DNA of 37,857 nucleotides from Desulfobacteraceae bacterium (lineage in GTDB: Bacteria; Desulfobacterota; Desulfobacteria; Desulfobacterales; ETH-SRB1): assembly GCA_014237365.1 (NCBI GenBank), contig JABZFQ010000237.1:1-37857 (forward strand). Direction: 5' to 3'. How positions within the stretch are numbered: position 1 is the first letter of the stretch; every line of letters begins with the position of its first letter. A program made the position numbers and the translations under genes. This document shows positions 23,450 to 32,539 of this stretch, in pieces. The notes below the pieces were generated by a model that ran no database searches, was not told the origin of the DNA, and saw nothing but the letters and a program-made list of their open reading frames with translations.

Positions 23450-25378
23450 TTAATCATGTCGAAAATGATCGCCATCTGCCTCTGACCCCTTTTCAAGACT
23501 TTCAAGCGCTTCCCAGCGAAGGTAGGCTGCTTTGATTTCATCTTCCAATTCAGTGAGATGTGCCTGGGCACTTGCAATCTCTTCTTTTCTCTTTTTGTAA
23601 AACATGGGATCGGACATGATCGCATACAGTTCCTTTTGCTCAGCTTCAAAGGTGTCGATCTTAAGGGGCAGCTCTTTAAGTTCCCGCTTTTCCTTAAATC
23701 CGAGCTTGCGCTCCTTCGGGCGACTGGTTTCAGGCCCATGTTTATTGCAAGACTTTTTTGCCGGCAAACGCTCCTGTTTGGGCTGCGGTCTTTGAATCAG
23801 CCAGTCATCATAACCACCGGCATATTCGTTTACCTGGCCTTGACCCTCAAAGACCAGTGTGCTTGTAACCACATTGTTCAAAAAAGCCCGATCATGGCTT
23901 ACAAGTAAAAGGGTTTCCTGGTACTCTAAAAGAAGTTTCTCTAAAAGTTCCAGGGTTTCCGCATCAAGGTCGTTGGTGGGCTCATCCAGCACAAGAACAT
24001 TGGCCGGCCTTGTAAAAAGCTTTGCCAGCAGCAGCCTGTTTTTTTCTCCCCCGGAAAGAACATGCACCGGTGTACGGCATCTCTCCGGTGAAAAAAGAAA
24101 ATCCTGAAGATAACTTATCACATGGCGCTTTTGGCCGTTAAATATGATAAAATCGTTGCCTTCGCCGATATTTTCCTGGACGGTTTTGTGTGTATCTAAT
24201 TGCGCCCTGAGCTGGTCGAAATAGGCCACCTGGAGATGAGTGCCATGGCGGACACGCCCTTTGTGCGGAAAAATTTCTTTTAAAAGAATTTTTAACAAAG
24301 TTGTTTTGCCGACTCCATTGGGGCCGATAATACCTACCTTGTCCCCGCGCATGATTACAGTGGAAAAATTCCGGATGATAGGGGTTGCGCCATACAGAAA
24401 ACTGATATTCGTTGCTTCTATAACGAGCTTTCCGGTTTTTTCCACTTCCTGAACCTGCATTCTGACATTACCGCTTTGCTTGCGGCGTACCCGAAAAGCT
24501 GCTCGCATCTTTTTCAGGGCTCTGACACGCCCTTCATTCCTGGTTCGGCGGGCCTTGACGCCCTGCCTGATCCAGATTTCCTCCTTTGAAAGTTTTTTAT
24601 CAAACACCCTGTTCCGGTTTTCTTCTGCTTCAAGAAAAGCCTCTCTTCGTTCCAAATAAGTTGCATAATTACAGTTATAAGAAACAAGGCCGCCTTGATC
24701 CAGCTCTATGATCCGGTTGGCTATCTTTTTCAGGAAAGCACGATCATGGGTGATAAAGAGCAGGGTTGTTACGTTGCGCAGAATAAATTCTTCCATCCAT
24801 ATAATGGAGTCAATGTCAAGATGGTTGGTCGGCTCGTCCAGCAAAAGAATGTCCGGCTGCATGGCAAGGGCACTGGCAAAAAGCGTGCGTCGTTTCATGC
24901 CTGCTGAAAGGTCTGCGAATTTTTTTCCAGGATCAAGCAGGGTTCTGGACAGAATGCTTTCAACCTGCCTTAAAAGTTCCCATCCGTTGTCAGAATTCAA
25001 CCTGTTTTGCAGTTCATCCCGCCTTTTTACAAGTTCGGGAGTGTCAACAGTCTCAAGCTGTCTACAGATTCTGTTGTGCTCTGCCAGCGCTATGCCCTTT
25101 GGCCCCAGACCTTCGGCAATCACATCAAAAATAGTGCCGTCGAATCCGGTGGGCACATCCTGGTCCAACACAGCCACGGCAGCTCCCTGCTGACGCCAGA
25201 CATCACCGCTGTCAGGAAGAATTTCGCCGGCCAGGAGCTTCAGAAGGGTGGACTTGCCCACGCCGTTGCGACCCAGCAAGCAGACACGTTCCCCTTTTGC
25301 AATCTGAAACATTACCTTTTCAAGCAGGGGCGGATCACCAAAGCCCCAGCATACCTCCCGCATACCGATCAGCGCCAT
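23450..25378 (-). CDS. uup: ABC-F ATPase (Uup-like)
   Basis: The 642-residue protein has two ATP-binding cassettes and no membrane segment. Walker A motifs GRNGVGKST (36-44) and GPNGVGKTT (352-360), signature loops LSAGMKRR (157-164) and LSGGEKNR, and Walker B motifs LDEPTNHLD (180-188) and LDEPTNDLD are all present. The charged coiled linker between them and the C-terminal lysine/glutamate-rich tail (about 570-640) match Uup-type ABC-F proteins, which act on ribosomes or branched DNA. It lies downstream of prfC on the same strand with a 100-base gap, both linked to translation. Confidence 0.9.
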   Translation of the reverse strand: MALIGMREVCWGFGDPPLLEKVMFQIAKGERVCLLGRNGVGKSTLLKLLAGEILPDSGDVWRQQGAAVAVLDQDVPTGFDGTIFDVIAEGLGPKGIALAEHNRICRQLETVDTPELVKRRDELQNRLNSDNGWELLRQVESILSRTLLDPGKKFADLSAGMKRRTLFASALAMQPDILLLDEPTNHLDIDSIIWMEEFILRNVTTLLFITHDRAFLKKIANRIIELDQGGLVSYNCNYATYLERREAFLEAEENRNRVFDKKLSKEEIWIRQGVKARRTRNEGRVRALKKMRAAFRVRRKQSGNVRMQVQEVEKTGKLVIEATNISFLYGATPIIRNFSTVIMRGDKVGIIGPNGVGKTTLLKILLKEIFPHKGRVRHGTHLQVAYFDQLRAQLDTHKTVQENIGEGNDFIIFNGQKRHVISYLQDFLFSPERCRTPVHVLSGGEKNRLLLAKLFTRPANVLVLDEPTNDLDAETLELLEKLLLEYQETLLLVSHDRAFLNNVVTSTLVFEGQGQVNEYAGGYDDWLIQRPQPKQERLPAKKSCNKHGPETSRPKERKLGFKEKRELKELPLKIDTFEAEQKELYAIMSDPMFYKKRKEEIASAQAHLTELEDEIKAAYLRWEALESLEKGSEADGDHFRHD

Positions 25379-25478
25379 AAATCAATTCGCCAGGTCTGAT
25401 GCCTATTGCACAGGTCATCCTTCAACATAATATCAACTTCGACTCCGGGTATTATATCTTGCAAAGCCCAATCCCGCA

Positions 25479-27065
25479 TCAGTTAATCTCCCTTGTCTTA
25501 AAAAACTCTATCTCAGGCCACTCTTTCATACAGTAGTCGAGCTGCCATTCACTGCTTGTCAGAAAGGCGAGACAGCCTTCAGCATCTCTTGCCATGTTGG
25601 TTATATTCTTTTTCTCAAATTCAGCCATTTTTTTGGGATCATCACACCTGACCCAGCGTGCCACATTAAAATTCACAGGTTCATATATGGCATCCGCACT
25701 ATATTCTGCCTTGAGACGAGCCATGGTCACCTCGAACTGGAGGACACCGACCGCCCCCAGAATATAGTCTCTGCCCGCAACAGGTCTGAAAACCTGGACA
25801 GCCCCCTCCTCTGCGAGTTGGATCAATCCTTTCTGAAGTTGCTTGGCCTTTAACGGATTCTTCAGGCGCACACGCCTGAAATGCTCAGGTGCAAAATTGG
25901 GAATCCCGCTGAATTTCAAAGGTTCTTTTTCGGTAAATGTATCGCCGATCTTTATGGTTCCGTGGTTATGGATACCAATAATATCTCCCGGAAATGCCTC
26001 CTCCACATTTTCCCTGTCCTGTGCCATGAAGATTGTCGCATTAGCAAAAGTTACCTCTTTTCCGATTCTGTGGTGGACAACTCTCATCCCTTTTGTAAAT
26101 TTTCCTGAACAGATCCTGACAAACGCAATCCTGTCCCTGTGAGCAGGGTCCATATTGGCCTGTATTTTAAAAGCAAAGCCTGAAAACTCTTTTTCGTATG
26201 GCGAAACCTCACGGGAAACAGCCGATCGCATACCTGGATGGGGGGCCAGTGCCACAAATGCATCCAGCATCTCTTTAACACCAAAATTATTAATGGCGCT
26301 TCCGAAAAAAACCGGCGTCTGGCTGCCTTTTAAAAAATGTTGGCGCTCAAACGGTTCGACGGCGCCTTCAAGCAGTGCAATATCTTCCCGCAATTCATCT
26401 GCCTGTTCCCTTAAAACTTCATGCAGAACAGGATCAGACAGATCATTAATAACGATCCCTTCCTGCCCAAGGGTTTTTCTGCCGGGTTCAAAAATATGCA
26501 ATTGTTTGTGAAAGAGATTATATACACCCTTAAAGCGCTTGCCCATACCAATAGGCCAGGAAAGCGGTGTACATTCGATCTGCAGTTTATTTTCAATATC
26601 ATCCAGGATATCAAGCGTTGTCATGCCTTCACGATCAAGCTTGTTTATGAATGTAATGATCGGGGTGTTACGCATCCTGCAGACTTCCATGAGTTTTTCA
26701 GTTTGAGGTTCTACCCCCTTGGCGCTGTCAATCACCATCAAGGCACTGTCAACAGCAGTCAGCACCCTGTATGTATCTTCTGAAAAGTCCTGGTGTCCAG
26801 GAGTGTCGAGCAAATTAATCTCAAAATCCCTGTAGTTAAACTTCATTACAGAAGTTGTAACTGAAATACCTCTTTCCTTTTCAATCGACATCCAGTCACT
26901 GGTAGCATGCCTGGCAGCTTTTCTTGCCTTAACGGCCCCTGCCTGCTGGATCGCCCCTCCAAAAAGGAGAAGCTTTTCCGTCAGCGTGGTTTTGCCTGCA
27001 TCAGGATGGCTGATAATTCCGAATGTTCGTCTCCGGTTAATTGCTTTTTGATTAAAACTATCCAT
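25479..27065 (-). CDS. prfC: Peptide chain release factor 3
   Basis: A 528-residue translational GTPase. The GTP-binding loop HPDAGKTT (20-27), the switch motif [12 protein letters not shown] and DTPGHQDF with NKLDRE are clear. The length and the [19 protein letters not shown] stretch (41-59) distinguish RF3 from EF-G. It releases RF1/RF2 from the ribosome after peptide release. The gene starts at the ATG at 27065 and is followed by uup. The 1-kb region beyond its start is filled with repeats. Confidence 0.95.
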   Translation of the reverse strand: MDSFNQKAINRRRTFGIISHPDAGKTTLTEKLLLFGGAIQQAGAVKARKAARHATSDWMSIEKERGISVTTSVMKFNYRDFEINLLDTPGHQDFSEDTYRVLTAVDSALMVIDSAKGVEPQTEKLMEVCRMRNTPIITFINKLDREGMTTLDILDDIENKLQIECTPLSWPIGMGKRFKGVYNLFHKQLHIFEPGRKTLGQEGIVINDLSDPVLHEVLREQADELREDIALLEGAVEPFERQHFLKGSQTPVFFGSAINNFGVKEMLDAFVALAPHPGMRSAVSREVSPYEKEFSGFAFKIQANMDPAHRDRIAFVRICSGKFTKGMRVVHHRIGKEVTFANATIFMAQDRENVEEAFPGDIIGIHNHGTIKIGDTFTEKEPLKFSGIPNFAPEHFRRVRLKNPLKAKQLQKGLIQLAEEGAVQVFRPVAGRDYILGAVGVLQFEVTMARLKAEYSADAIYEPVNFNVARWVRCDDPKKMAEFEKKNITNMARDAEGCLAFLTSSEWQLDYCMKEWPEIEFFKTREIN

Positions 27066-27192
27066 AAATTTTAAAACCCCGCAAGCCGTTCAAGCGCTTT
27101 GTTATAGCCGCTGATAACATTTTCCCACAAAAAAACCTCATTTTCTTTGCCAGCCTGCTCTAAATTTTTTCATATCTCGTTTAAAATGTATG

Positions 27193-27385
27193 CTTAGGAA
27201 CGTGGAGGAAATAACTTCCCCAAGTAGGCGCACATATTTAGGTCGAATTTGTTCGATCTCAAATCACAAAAGTTGATGGAATAGCGAGCTATTTCAATAC
27301 CGCAGTCCAACCCCAGTGTCTCTTTTCGTTTGCTGAAGAGGAGTAAGCTTCCATCTCGGCGCGGCGGTTTTTCCCCGTTCCTAAC
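27193..27385. mobile_element. Recombined copy of the TAAGGAAC palindromic element
   Basis: The left half (to about 27299) is close to the 186-bp copies (CTTAGGAACGTGGAGGAAAT, then a GTAGGCGCACATATTTAGG region). The right half is unrelated sequence, yet a degenerate right end (GTTCCTAA at 27378-27384) lies at almost the expected distance. This suggests replacement of half the element by recombination. No gene is seen. Confidence 0.55.
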
Positions 27386-27481
27386 GCAGTGAAATTATTT
27401 GTCTGAAAATCTATATGCAAAGACGACACATATTCATAAACTGAAGTGGAGCCCAAGTCAAGGACAAGCGTGTCCAAATTG

Positions 27482-27507
27482 CCTAAGGAACGGGGACGAA
27501 ATAACTT
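27482..27507. mobile_element. Solitary end of the TAAGGAAC element
   Basis: A single terminal repeat, CCTAAGGAACGGGGACGAAA and a few further bases, without the rest of the element. The sequence from 27508 to 27610 is unrelated to the other copies and has no gene. Confidence 0.6.
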
Positions 27508-27610
27508 GGCCCTATGTTCTCTTGAAGCTAATTCTGGCCGTTCAGCCGAACCGAGAAGTACGTACCCGTATGCTGCATTGTGAGATGTCCCTATCCCGAC
27601 AGTCTTAACG

Positions 27611-27798
27611 CTTAGGAACGTGAACGAAATAACTTCCCCAAGTAGGCGCACATATTTGGGTCGAATTTGTTCGATCTCTGATCACAAAAATTGAAGGAAT
27701 AGCGAGCTATTTCAAGATGTTTATGATCTGAGATTGGATAAAGGCGGCCTGAAGCTGTGATGCATAGTTGGTGAAGTTATTTCGTCCACGTTCCTTAG
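27611..27798. mobile_element. Full-length TAAGGAAC palindromic element
   Basis: A complete copy, with terminal inverted repeats beginning CTTAGGAACGTGAACGAA and ending TTCGTCCACGTTCCTTAG. The inside contains the shared blocks CGAATTTGTTCGATCTC and AGCGAGCTATTTC and can fold on itself. Together with 32351-32536 and 35272-35460 it defines a family of about 186-189 bp without coding capacity. Confidence 0.8.
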
Positions 27799-27858
27799 TA
27801 AGAATGAATCGTTGGTAGTCCCTATAAAACAGTTCAGGTCAATAATTTCAATAAATTA

Positions 27859-27882
27859 GCGCACCTTTGGTGCGGGCTTTTA
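27859..27882 (+). terminator. Short hairpin followed by T-rich bases
   Basis: CGCACC-TTT-GGTGCG followed by GGCTTTTAG. It resembles a small factor-independent stop, but no gene lies upstream on this strand. It may act as an attenuator before ppaC or be coincidental. Confidence 0.25.
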
Positions 27883-27979
27883 GCTAACGGTTGATGGCTG
27901 GCATTTGCAAATGTTGAAAAAGTGTAAACTACAAAATGAAGGACACCAAACAATTTGCAAAATTTCCGGTTTTTGCTTC

Positions 27980-28008
27980 TTGACACCAGCATCATATTAT
28001 GCTATTTG
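27980..28008 (+). promoter_or_regulatory. Likely promoter of ppaC
   Basis: TTGACA at 27980-27985 and TATTTG at 28003-28008, spaced by 17 bases, about 70 bases before the start codon. A GTGTAAACT-type unit related to the arms near 9520 lies at 27922. The gene also has GGGAGGTTTAATATG as ribosome-binding site. Confidence 0.5.
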
Positions 28009-28079
28009 ATAAGAAATATTTTTTAACTATAGTTTGGCAATAAAACAGTAAAGTTTAATTAAAATTTGGGAGGTTTAAT

Positions 28080-29003
28080 ATGGCAGTTTATGTTTACGGG
28101 CACAAAAATCCTGATAGTGATTCTGTGTGTGCCGCAATTGCTCTTGCTGATCTGAAAAGCAAGATAGGCGTTGAGGCTGTACCCGTTGTACAGGGCGAAT
28201 TGAACCCTGAATCCAACTTTATTCTGAAAAAATTCGGAGTCAGCGCACCCGAAATCATGACCAGCGGTGCCGGCAAGCAGGTTATCCTGGTTGATCATTC
28301 TGATCTTGCACAGAGTCTGGATGACTTAAAAGATGCTGAAATTCTGGGCATTGTTGACCATCACAAACTCGGCGATGTAACTACTACAAATCCCCTGGAA
28401 TGCTGGATTTGGCCTGTCGGCTGTACATGCACCGTGCTAAAAGCAATGTATGGATTCTTTGGAGTTGAAATCCCCAAGCCTATCGCCGGCATTATGCTAT
28501 GCGCCATCCTGAGCGATACAGTCATTTTCAAGTCAGCTACCTGCACAGACCAGGACAAGGAAGCTTCTGAGGCTCTGGCCAAGATTGCCGGCGAATCAGA
28601 TTTGGCCGCACTGGGTATGGAGATGTTCAAGGTTAAGTCAGCGGTTGAAGGCACACCCGCAAGGGAACTTGTATTGCGGGATTACAAAGATTTTGATATG
28701 AGCGGCAACAAGGTGGGAATTGGCCAGCTTGAGGTTGTTGATCTGTCCATTCTGGATAGCGTCAAGCCTGCTCTTGCTGAAGATATCAAGGCTCTTAAGA
28801 CAGAAGGCGGCAGACATTCTGTATTCCTGCTATTGACCGACATCATGAAAGAAGGCTCTGAAATGCTTATTGCATCTGATGATGAGTCTGTTGTCCAAAA
28901 GGCTTTTGGAATTGCTCCTGAGGGTGGAAAAGTCTGGCTGGAAGGAGTTATGAGCCGCAAAAAACAGGTTGTTCCAAATTTCGAAAAAGCCTTTGCAGGC
29001 TAG
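28080..29003 (+). CDS. ppaC: Manganese-dependent inorganic pyrophosphatase (family II)
   Basis: The 307-residue protein has the DHH-type motifs of family II pyrophosphatase: GHKNPDSD with H8, D12 and D14, LVDHSD with D72, the DHHKLGD block at 93-99 and the C-terminal SRKKQ that binds phosphate. It hydrolyses pyrophosphate to phosphate in the cytoplasm; in sulfate reducers this pulls the ATP sulfurylase reaction forward. Its length is typical. A strong hairpin terminator follows the stop codon. Confidence 0.95.
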   Translation: MAVYVYGHKNPDSDSVCAAIALADLKSKIGVEAVPVVQGELNPESNFILKKFGVSAPEIMTSGAGKQVILVDHSDLAQSLDDLKDAEILGIVDHHKLGDVTTTNPLECWIWPVGCTCTVLKAMYGFFGVEIPKPIAGIMLCAILSDTVIFKSATCTDQDKEASEALAKIAGESDLAALGMEMFKVKSAVEGTPARELVLRDYKDFDMSGNKVGIGQLEVVDLSILDSVKPALAEDIKALKTEGGRHSVFLLLTDIMKEGSEMLIASDDESVVQKAFGIAPEGGKVWLEGVMSRKKQVVPNFEKAFAG

Positions 29004-29021
29004 TATTTTATTGTTTTGCAT

Positions 29022-29064
29022 AAAAAAGCCCGGATATGCATATGCATGCCGGGCTTTTTCTTTA
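29022..29064 (+). terminator. Factor-independent terminator of ppaC
   Basis: AAAAAAGCCCGG (29022-29033) pairs with CCGGGCTTTTTC (29049-29060) around a loop of ATATGCATATGCATG, followed by T-rich bases. It begins about 19 bases after the ppaC stop codon. Confidence 0.85.
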
Positions 29065-29229
29065 ACCTAAATTGAGCGATTTTTTGCTCGATCTGCGCCT
29101 ATCTCTTGCGCATAAAGGCTTCGCAAAAATCCTCGATATATCCACGGGTATACCTGCGGTTTTTGCAAATCCTTATGCATCAAGATCTCAGCACATATCT
29201 TCGCAAAAAATTGCTCAACTTAGGCTTAA
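29063..29229. repeat. Long imperfect palindrome upstream of the GerMN gene
   Basis: The left arm starts TAACCTAAATTGAGCGATTT and the right arm, read in reverse complement, starts TAAGCCTAAGTTGAGCAATT; shared parts include TTGAGC, TTTTTTGC, GCATAA and TTGCAAA-type blocks. The pair spans 167 bases and ends four bases before the start codon at 29233, so the GerMN mRNA may start in a hairpin. Confidence 0.6.
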
Positions 29230-29232
29230 ATT

Positions 29233-29802
29233 ATGAGCAGAAAACGTCATATTTTATATATTGTAATAGCTATTATAGCCTTAACTGCTATATATCTTAT
29301 TGTTCACAACATGCCCGAAAAATCGCCGCGTTTAAATGAATTTGAAAAAAATATCCAAAATGTAAACCCGCAACAATCAGATAAAAAAAAAGTTCATCTA
29401 TACTTTGCTGATAAAGGTAATTCCTTTCTAATAGCTGAAGAAAGAATCATCGCTCAATCTCCTGATCCTGCAGAATTTGGCAAAACCATTATTGAGGCTC
29501 TTATAAAAGGACCGATTGAAGGACTTATGCGAACAATACCTGTGGGCACAGCTCTCAGCGCTTTCTATATCACACAAGATGGAACCGCTTATGTAGACCT
29601 AACAAAAGAGGTTAAAGAGCGTCATCCAGGCGGAATTAAAACAGAACTTATTACAATATACTCAATAGTTAATTCATTAACTCTAAACATTTCCGGAATC
29701 AATGCCGTAAAAATACTGATTGGGGGATACGAATCCATGACTCTATCAGGCCATATTGATCTGCGGTTTCCCCTTAAAGCCAACATGCTATTGATAAGAT
29801 AA
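29233..29802 (+). CDS. GerMN-domain protein, membrane anchored
   Basis: A 189-residue protein with a single N-terminal membrane segment ([20 protein letters not shown], about 6-25) and a GerMN-type domain after it: [38 protein letters not shown] and [12 protein letters not shown] are its landmark segments. GerMN domains were first seen in Bacillus germination proteins but occur widely in non-sporulating bacteria; they are extracytoplasmic with unknown ligand. No good ribosome-binding site is seen before the ATG at 29233, possibly because of the palindrome. Its stop overlaps the EF-G start (TAATG), so the two are co-translated. Confidence 0.8.
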   Translation: MSRKRHILYIVIAIIALTAIYLIVHNMPEKSPRLNEFEKNIQNVNPQQSDKKKVHLYFADKGNSFLIAEERIIAQSPDPAEFGKTIIEALIKGPIEGLMRTIPVGTALSAFYITQDGTAYVDLTKEVKERHPGGIKTELITIYSIVNSLTLNISGINAVKILIGGYESMTLSGHIDLRFPLKANMLLIR

Positions 29803-31832
29803 TGAAAAAAAACAATATTAACAGAATAAGAAATATTGGTATTATAGCGCACATTGATGCCGGAAAGACAACCGTTACAGAGCGAATACTTTATTATACG
29901 GGCAGATCACACAAAATCGGCGAAGTCCATAACGGTGAAGCCGTAATGGACTGGATGCCCGATGAACAGGAAAGAGGCATCACTATAACTTCTGCCGTTA
30001 CCACTTGCATGTGGAAGGATAACGAAATCCATATCATAGATACTCCAGGGCATGTTGATTTTACAATTGAAGTAGAACGCTCTCTGAGAGTGCTTGACGG
30101 TGCCATAGGTATTTTTTGTGCCGTCGGAGGCGTGGAGCCGCAATCGGAAACAGTCTGGAGACAGGCTGACAAATATCTTGTCCCCAAAATAGCCCTTATC
30201 AACAAGCTGGACAGAATCGGAGCTGACTTTTTCGGCACAATAAATATGATGAAAGAAAAGCTTAATGCAAATCCTCTTATTATGCAACTGCCAATCGGAA
30301 TTGAAGAAAACTTTGCAGGCATAATTGACCTTATTACAATGAAACAAACCATCTGGGACAATGATACACTTGGAGCAACATACACAACTAAAGATATATC
30401 CAGTGACTATCTTGATAAGGCAAATGAATATCGCGAAAAGCTTATTGAAACAATAGCCGAAATTGATGACGAAATAATGGATGCCTATCTTTCCGAATCT
30501 CAAATCACCAATGAAAGCCTTCTTAATGCCATACGAAAAGCAACTATTAATTTAAATCTGGTTCCTGTATTATGCGGAAGCGCCCTGAAAAATAAAGGAA
30601 TTCAGCCGCTTCTTGATGCAATTGTCAGCTTCCTTCCAGGCCCTGTGGACATTCCTCCTATTAAAGGATCGCATCCCGATACCGGCAAAACGATTGAATG
30701 CCCGGCAAAAGATACTGAGCCGCTGGCAGCGCTGATATTCAAGGTCTCAATGATTGAGGGAAGAAAACTTTCCTATGTCAGAATATACAGTGGAAAAATG
30801 GAAGCCGGACACGAAGTTTACAATCCTTTTCGCAAGAAAAAAGAGAAACTTTCCCGCATTCTAAGAATGCATGCCAATAAAAAGGAGCGTGTAGAAAAGG
30901 CTGGTGCAGGCAGTATTATTGGGGTTATAGGATTAAAAGAATCTTCAACAGGTGAAACGCTTTGCAACATTGATTATCCCGTATTGTTTGAAAAAATAGA
31001 ATTTTATGAACCAGTAATATCTGTCGCCATAGAGCCCAAAACCCATGCCGACCAGGAAAAATTAGACCAGGTTCTTAATAAATTTATAGCGGAAGATCCA
31101 ACATTGAGGCTTCGTGAAGATGAAAATACAGGGCAGAAAATTCTTTCCGGAATGGGAGAACTTCACATGGAAGTCATAATCAGCCGGATGCAGCGTGAAT
31201 TTAACACAAGCGTTAATGTAGGAAAACCACAGGTTGTTTACAGAGAAACCATAGCTAGTGAATCTGAAGCCTCTGCTGTATTTGACAAGGAAGTCGCCGG
31301 GCGTCACCTTTTTGGCGAAGTAAAATTAAAACTCAGGCCGCTGGCCAGAGGAAAGGGTAAAAAATTCAGATCGGAAATTTCCCCTGAAACAATCCCTGAA
31401 GTCTTTATTAATGCTATCGAAAAAGGAATTATGGAATCTCTGGAAAACGGGGCATTGATGGGATACCCTGTTGTAGATGTTGAAGCAATTGTTACAGGCG
31501 GATCCTGCAAAGAATCGCTTGCCTCGGAACTCGCATATACCGTTTGTGCGTCCATGGCCTGCAAAGAGGCTCTATTGAATGGAGAACCTTTTCTTCTGGA
31601 TCCGATTATGTTTGTTGAAGTGTTTGTTCCGGAATCTTTCCTGGGAGACGTTATCGGTGATCTTAATTCCCGGGGAGGAAAAATTGAATCTATAGAGCCT
31701 AAAACAGGATTACAGTCAATAAAAGCAAAAATACCCCTGGCTCAGATGTTTGGTTACTCAACTTCATTAAGATCCGCAACCCAGGGTCGAGCGACATTTA
31801 GTATGCAGTTTTCCCATTTTGACCGAATATAA
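29802..31832 (+). CDS. fusA: Elongation factor G (paralogue-like)
   Basis: A 676-residue translational GTPase with AHIDAGKTT (16-24), [16 protein letters not shown] and NKLDRIGAD in the G domain, followed by domains II-V ([15 protein letters not shown] and GMGELHMEV in domain [12 protein letters not shown] near the end). It drives ribosome translocation with GTP. It lies outside the ribosomal str operon and begins in the GerMN stop codon, so it may be a second EF-G of the organism; paralogues of this kind are common in this group, but the main gene is outside the window and could not be compared. Confidence 0.9.
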   Translation: MKKNNINRIRNIGIIAHIDAGKTTVTERILYYTGRSHKIGEVHNGEAVMDWMPDEQERGITITSAVTTCMWKDNEIHIIDTPGHVDFTIEVERSLRVLDGAIGIFCAVGGVEPQSETVWRQADKYLVPKIALINKLDRIGADFFGTINMMKEKLNANPLIMQLPIGIEENFAGIIDLITMKQTIWDNDTLGATYTTKDISSDYLDKANEYREKLIETIAEIDDEIMDAYLSESQITNESLLNAIRKATINLNLVPVLCGSALKNKGIQPLLDAIVSFLPGPVDIPPIKGSHPDTGKTIECPAKDTEPLAALIFKVSMIEGRKLSYVRIYSGKMEAGHEVYNPFRKKKEKLSRILRMHANKKERVEKAGAGSIIGVIGLKESSTGETLCNIDYPVLFEKIEFYEPVISVAIEPKTHADQEKLDQVLNKFIAEDPTLRLREDENTGQKILSGMGELHMEVIISRMQREFNTSVNVGKPQVVYRETIASESEASAVFDKEVAGRHLFGEVKLKLRPLARGKGKKFRSEISPETIPEVFINAIEKGIMESLENGALMGYPVVDVEAIVTGGSCKESLASELAYTVCASMACKEALLNGEPFLLDPIMFVEVFVPESFLGDVIGDLNSRGGKIESIEPKTGLQSIKAKIPLAQMFGYSTSLRSATQGRATFSMQFSHFDRI

Positions 31833-31837
31833 AGGAC

Positions 31838-31893
31838 AGGCTGAAGGTGAAAGGCTGAAGGCTAAAACCAAAGCTTCCTTCTACCTTCAGCCT
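31838..31893. repeat. Hairpin of the AGGCTGAAGG repeat type
   Basis: AGGCTGAAGGT (31838-31848) pairs with ACCTTCAGCCT (31883-31893) just after the EF-G stop codon; a direct copy of GGCTGAAGG follows the first arm. No T-run is present. It may end the EF-G transcript or be a repeat seed. Confidence 0.45.
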
Positions 31894-31904
31894 ATCCCTG
31901 CTCC

Positions 31905-31982
31905 TCAGCGATTTTCTGTCTTCTCATGACTGATTGGCTTGCTTGTGGGGTGTCCGAATACTTCAGCCGGATGCTTTGCCAT
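31905..31982 (-). pseudogene. Possible N-terminal remnant of a NotI-like restriction gene
   Basis: A 25-codon frame, MAKHPAEVFGHPTSKPISHE..., is preceded by GGAGGAAAGGATAAC, a good ribosome-binding site. The first ten residues resemble the starts of NotI-family restriction enzymes. It stops after 25 codons. Just upstream in this direction another broken frame (CHDCGTALG-stop-FLGSDASEEDIKKGW) is seen. Both look like decayed genes. The gene family is a recollection, not a computed match. The remaining bases up to 32350 have only repeats. Confidence 0.28.
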
Positions 31983-32097
31983 TGTTATCCTTTCCTCCGA
32001 TTAAACGTTTCCATCCTTTTTTGATATCTTCTTCGCTGGCATCTGAGCCCAAAAATCAGCCCAGAGCTGTTCCGCAATCATGACAAAAACTATATAG

Positions 32098-32175
32098 ACT
32101 TTCAGATAATTAATTTCACAAGGCCAGAAGGAGGAAGGCGTATTAGTTATACGTCGACGACTGATAACACAGTGA
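32098..32175. repeat. Partial copy of the ACTTTCAGATA repeat
   Basis: ACTTTCAGATAATTAATTTC... and, 50 bases later, CGTCGACGACTGATAACACAGTG match blocks of the element at 36308-36426 but the right inverted end is missing. The stretch 32176-32350 shows no gene or clear repeat. Confidence 0.55.
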
Positions 32176-32350
32176 AGGTTTTAACCATTTCCCTGGTTTC
32201 TCTTTTGCAATAGTTGGTTGCAGGACCAGCACGGTATCGTGTTTCAGAGATTTTAAACCCATAATATGAACGTCAATAATCGACACAACCATACTCGAAA
32301 AAATTTTGACAGGTCACTATATTGTACGCGGTCAAAGTATGGAGGATCGG

Positions 32351-32536
32351 TAAGGAACGGGGACGAAATAACTTCCTCAAGTAGGCGCATAGATTTGGGT
32401 CGAATTTGTTTGATCTCAGATCACAAAAGTTGATGGAATAGCGAGCTATTTCAATATTTTTGGGGTTTGAGATCGAACAAAGGCGGCCTGAATCTGTGAT
32501 GCATAGTTGGGGAAGTTAATTCGTCCACGTTCCTTA
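32351..32536. mobile_element. Full-length TAAGGAAC palindromic element downstream of acnA
   Basis: 186 bp with ends TAAGGAACGGGGACGAAATA and the reverse complement TTCGTCCACGTTCCTTA. The halves are imperfect reverse complements of each other throughout (CGAATTTGTTTGATCTC with GAGATCGAACAAAGG), so it can form one large hairpin. It ends three bases beyond the acnA stop codon (32540-32542) and may serve as the acnA 3' end. Confidence 0.85.
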
Positions 32537-32539
32537 GGT

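Noticed and set aside
24708-25193. 161-codon plus-strand frame opposite uup
   Set aside because: Antisense shadow of the ATP-binding cassette motifs, no domain recognised.
27386-27610. tRNA or other structured RNA gene between repeat copies
   Set aside because: No cloverleaf-like pairing or TTCGA-type T-loop in the right place could be found by eye.
27289-27651. 120-codon minus-strand frame in the repeat stack
   Set aside because: Made of the palindromic elements and the sequence between them; no family recognised.
29907-30503. 198-codon minus-strand frame opposite EF-G
   Set aside because: Antisense to strongly conserved GTPase motifs; composition does not look like a real protein.
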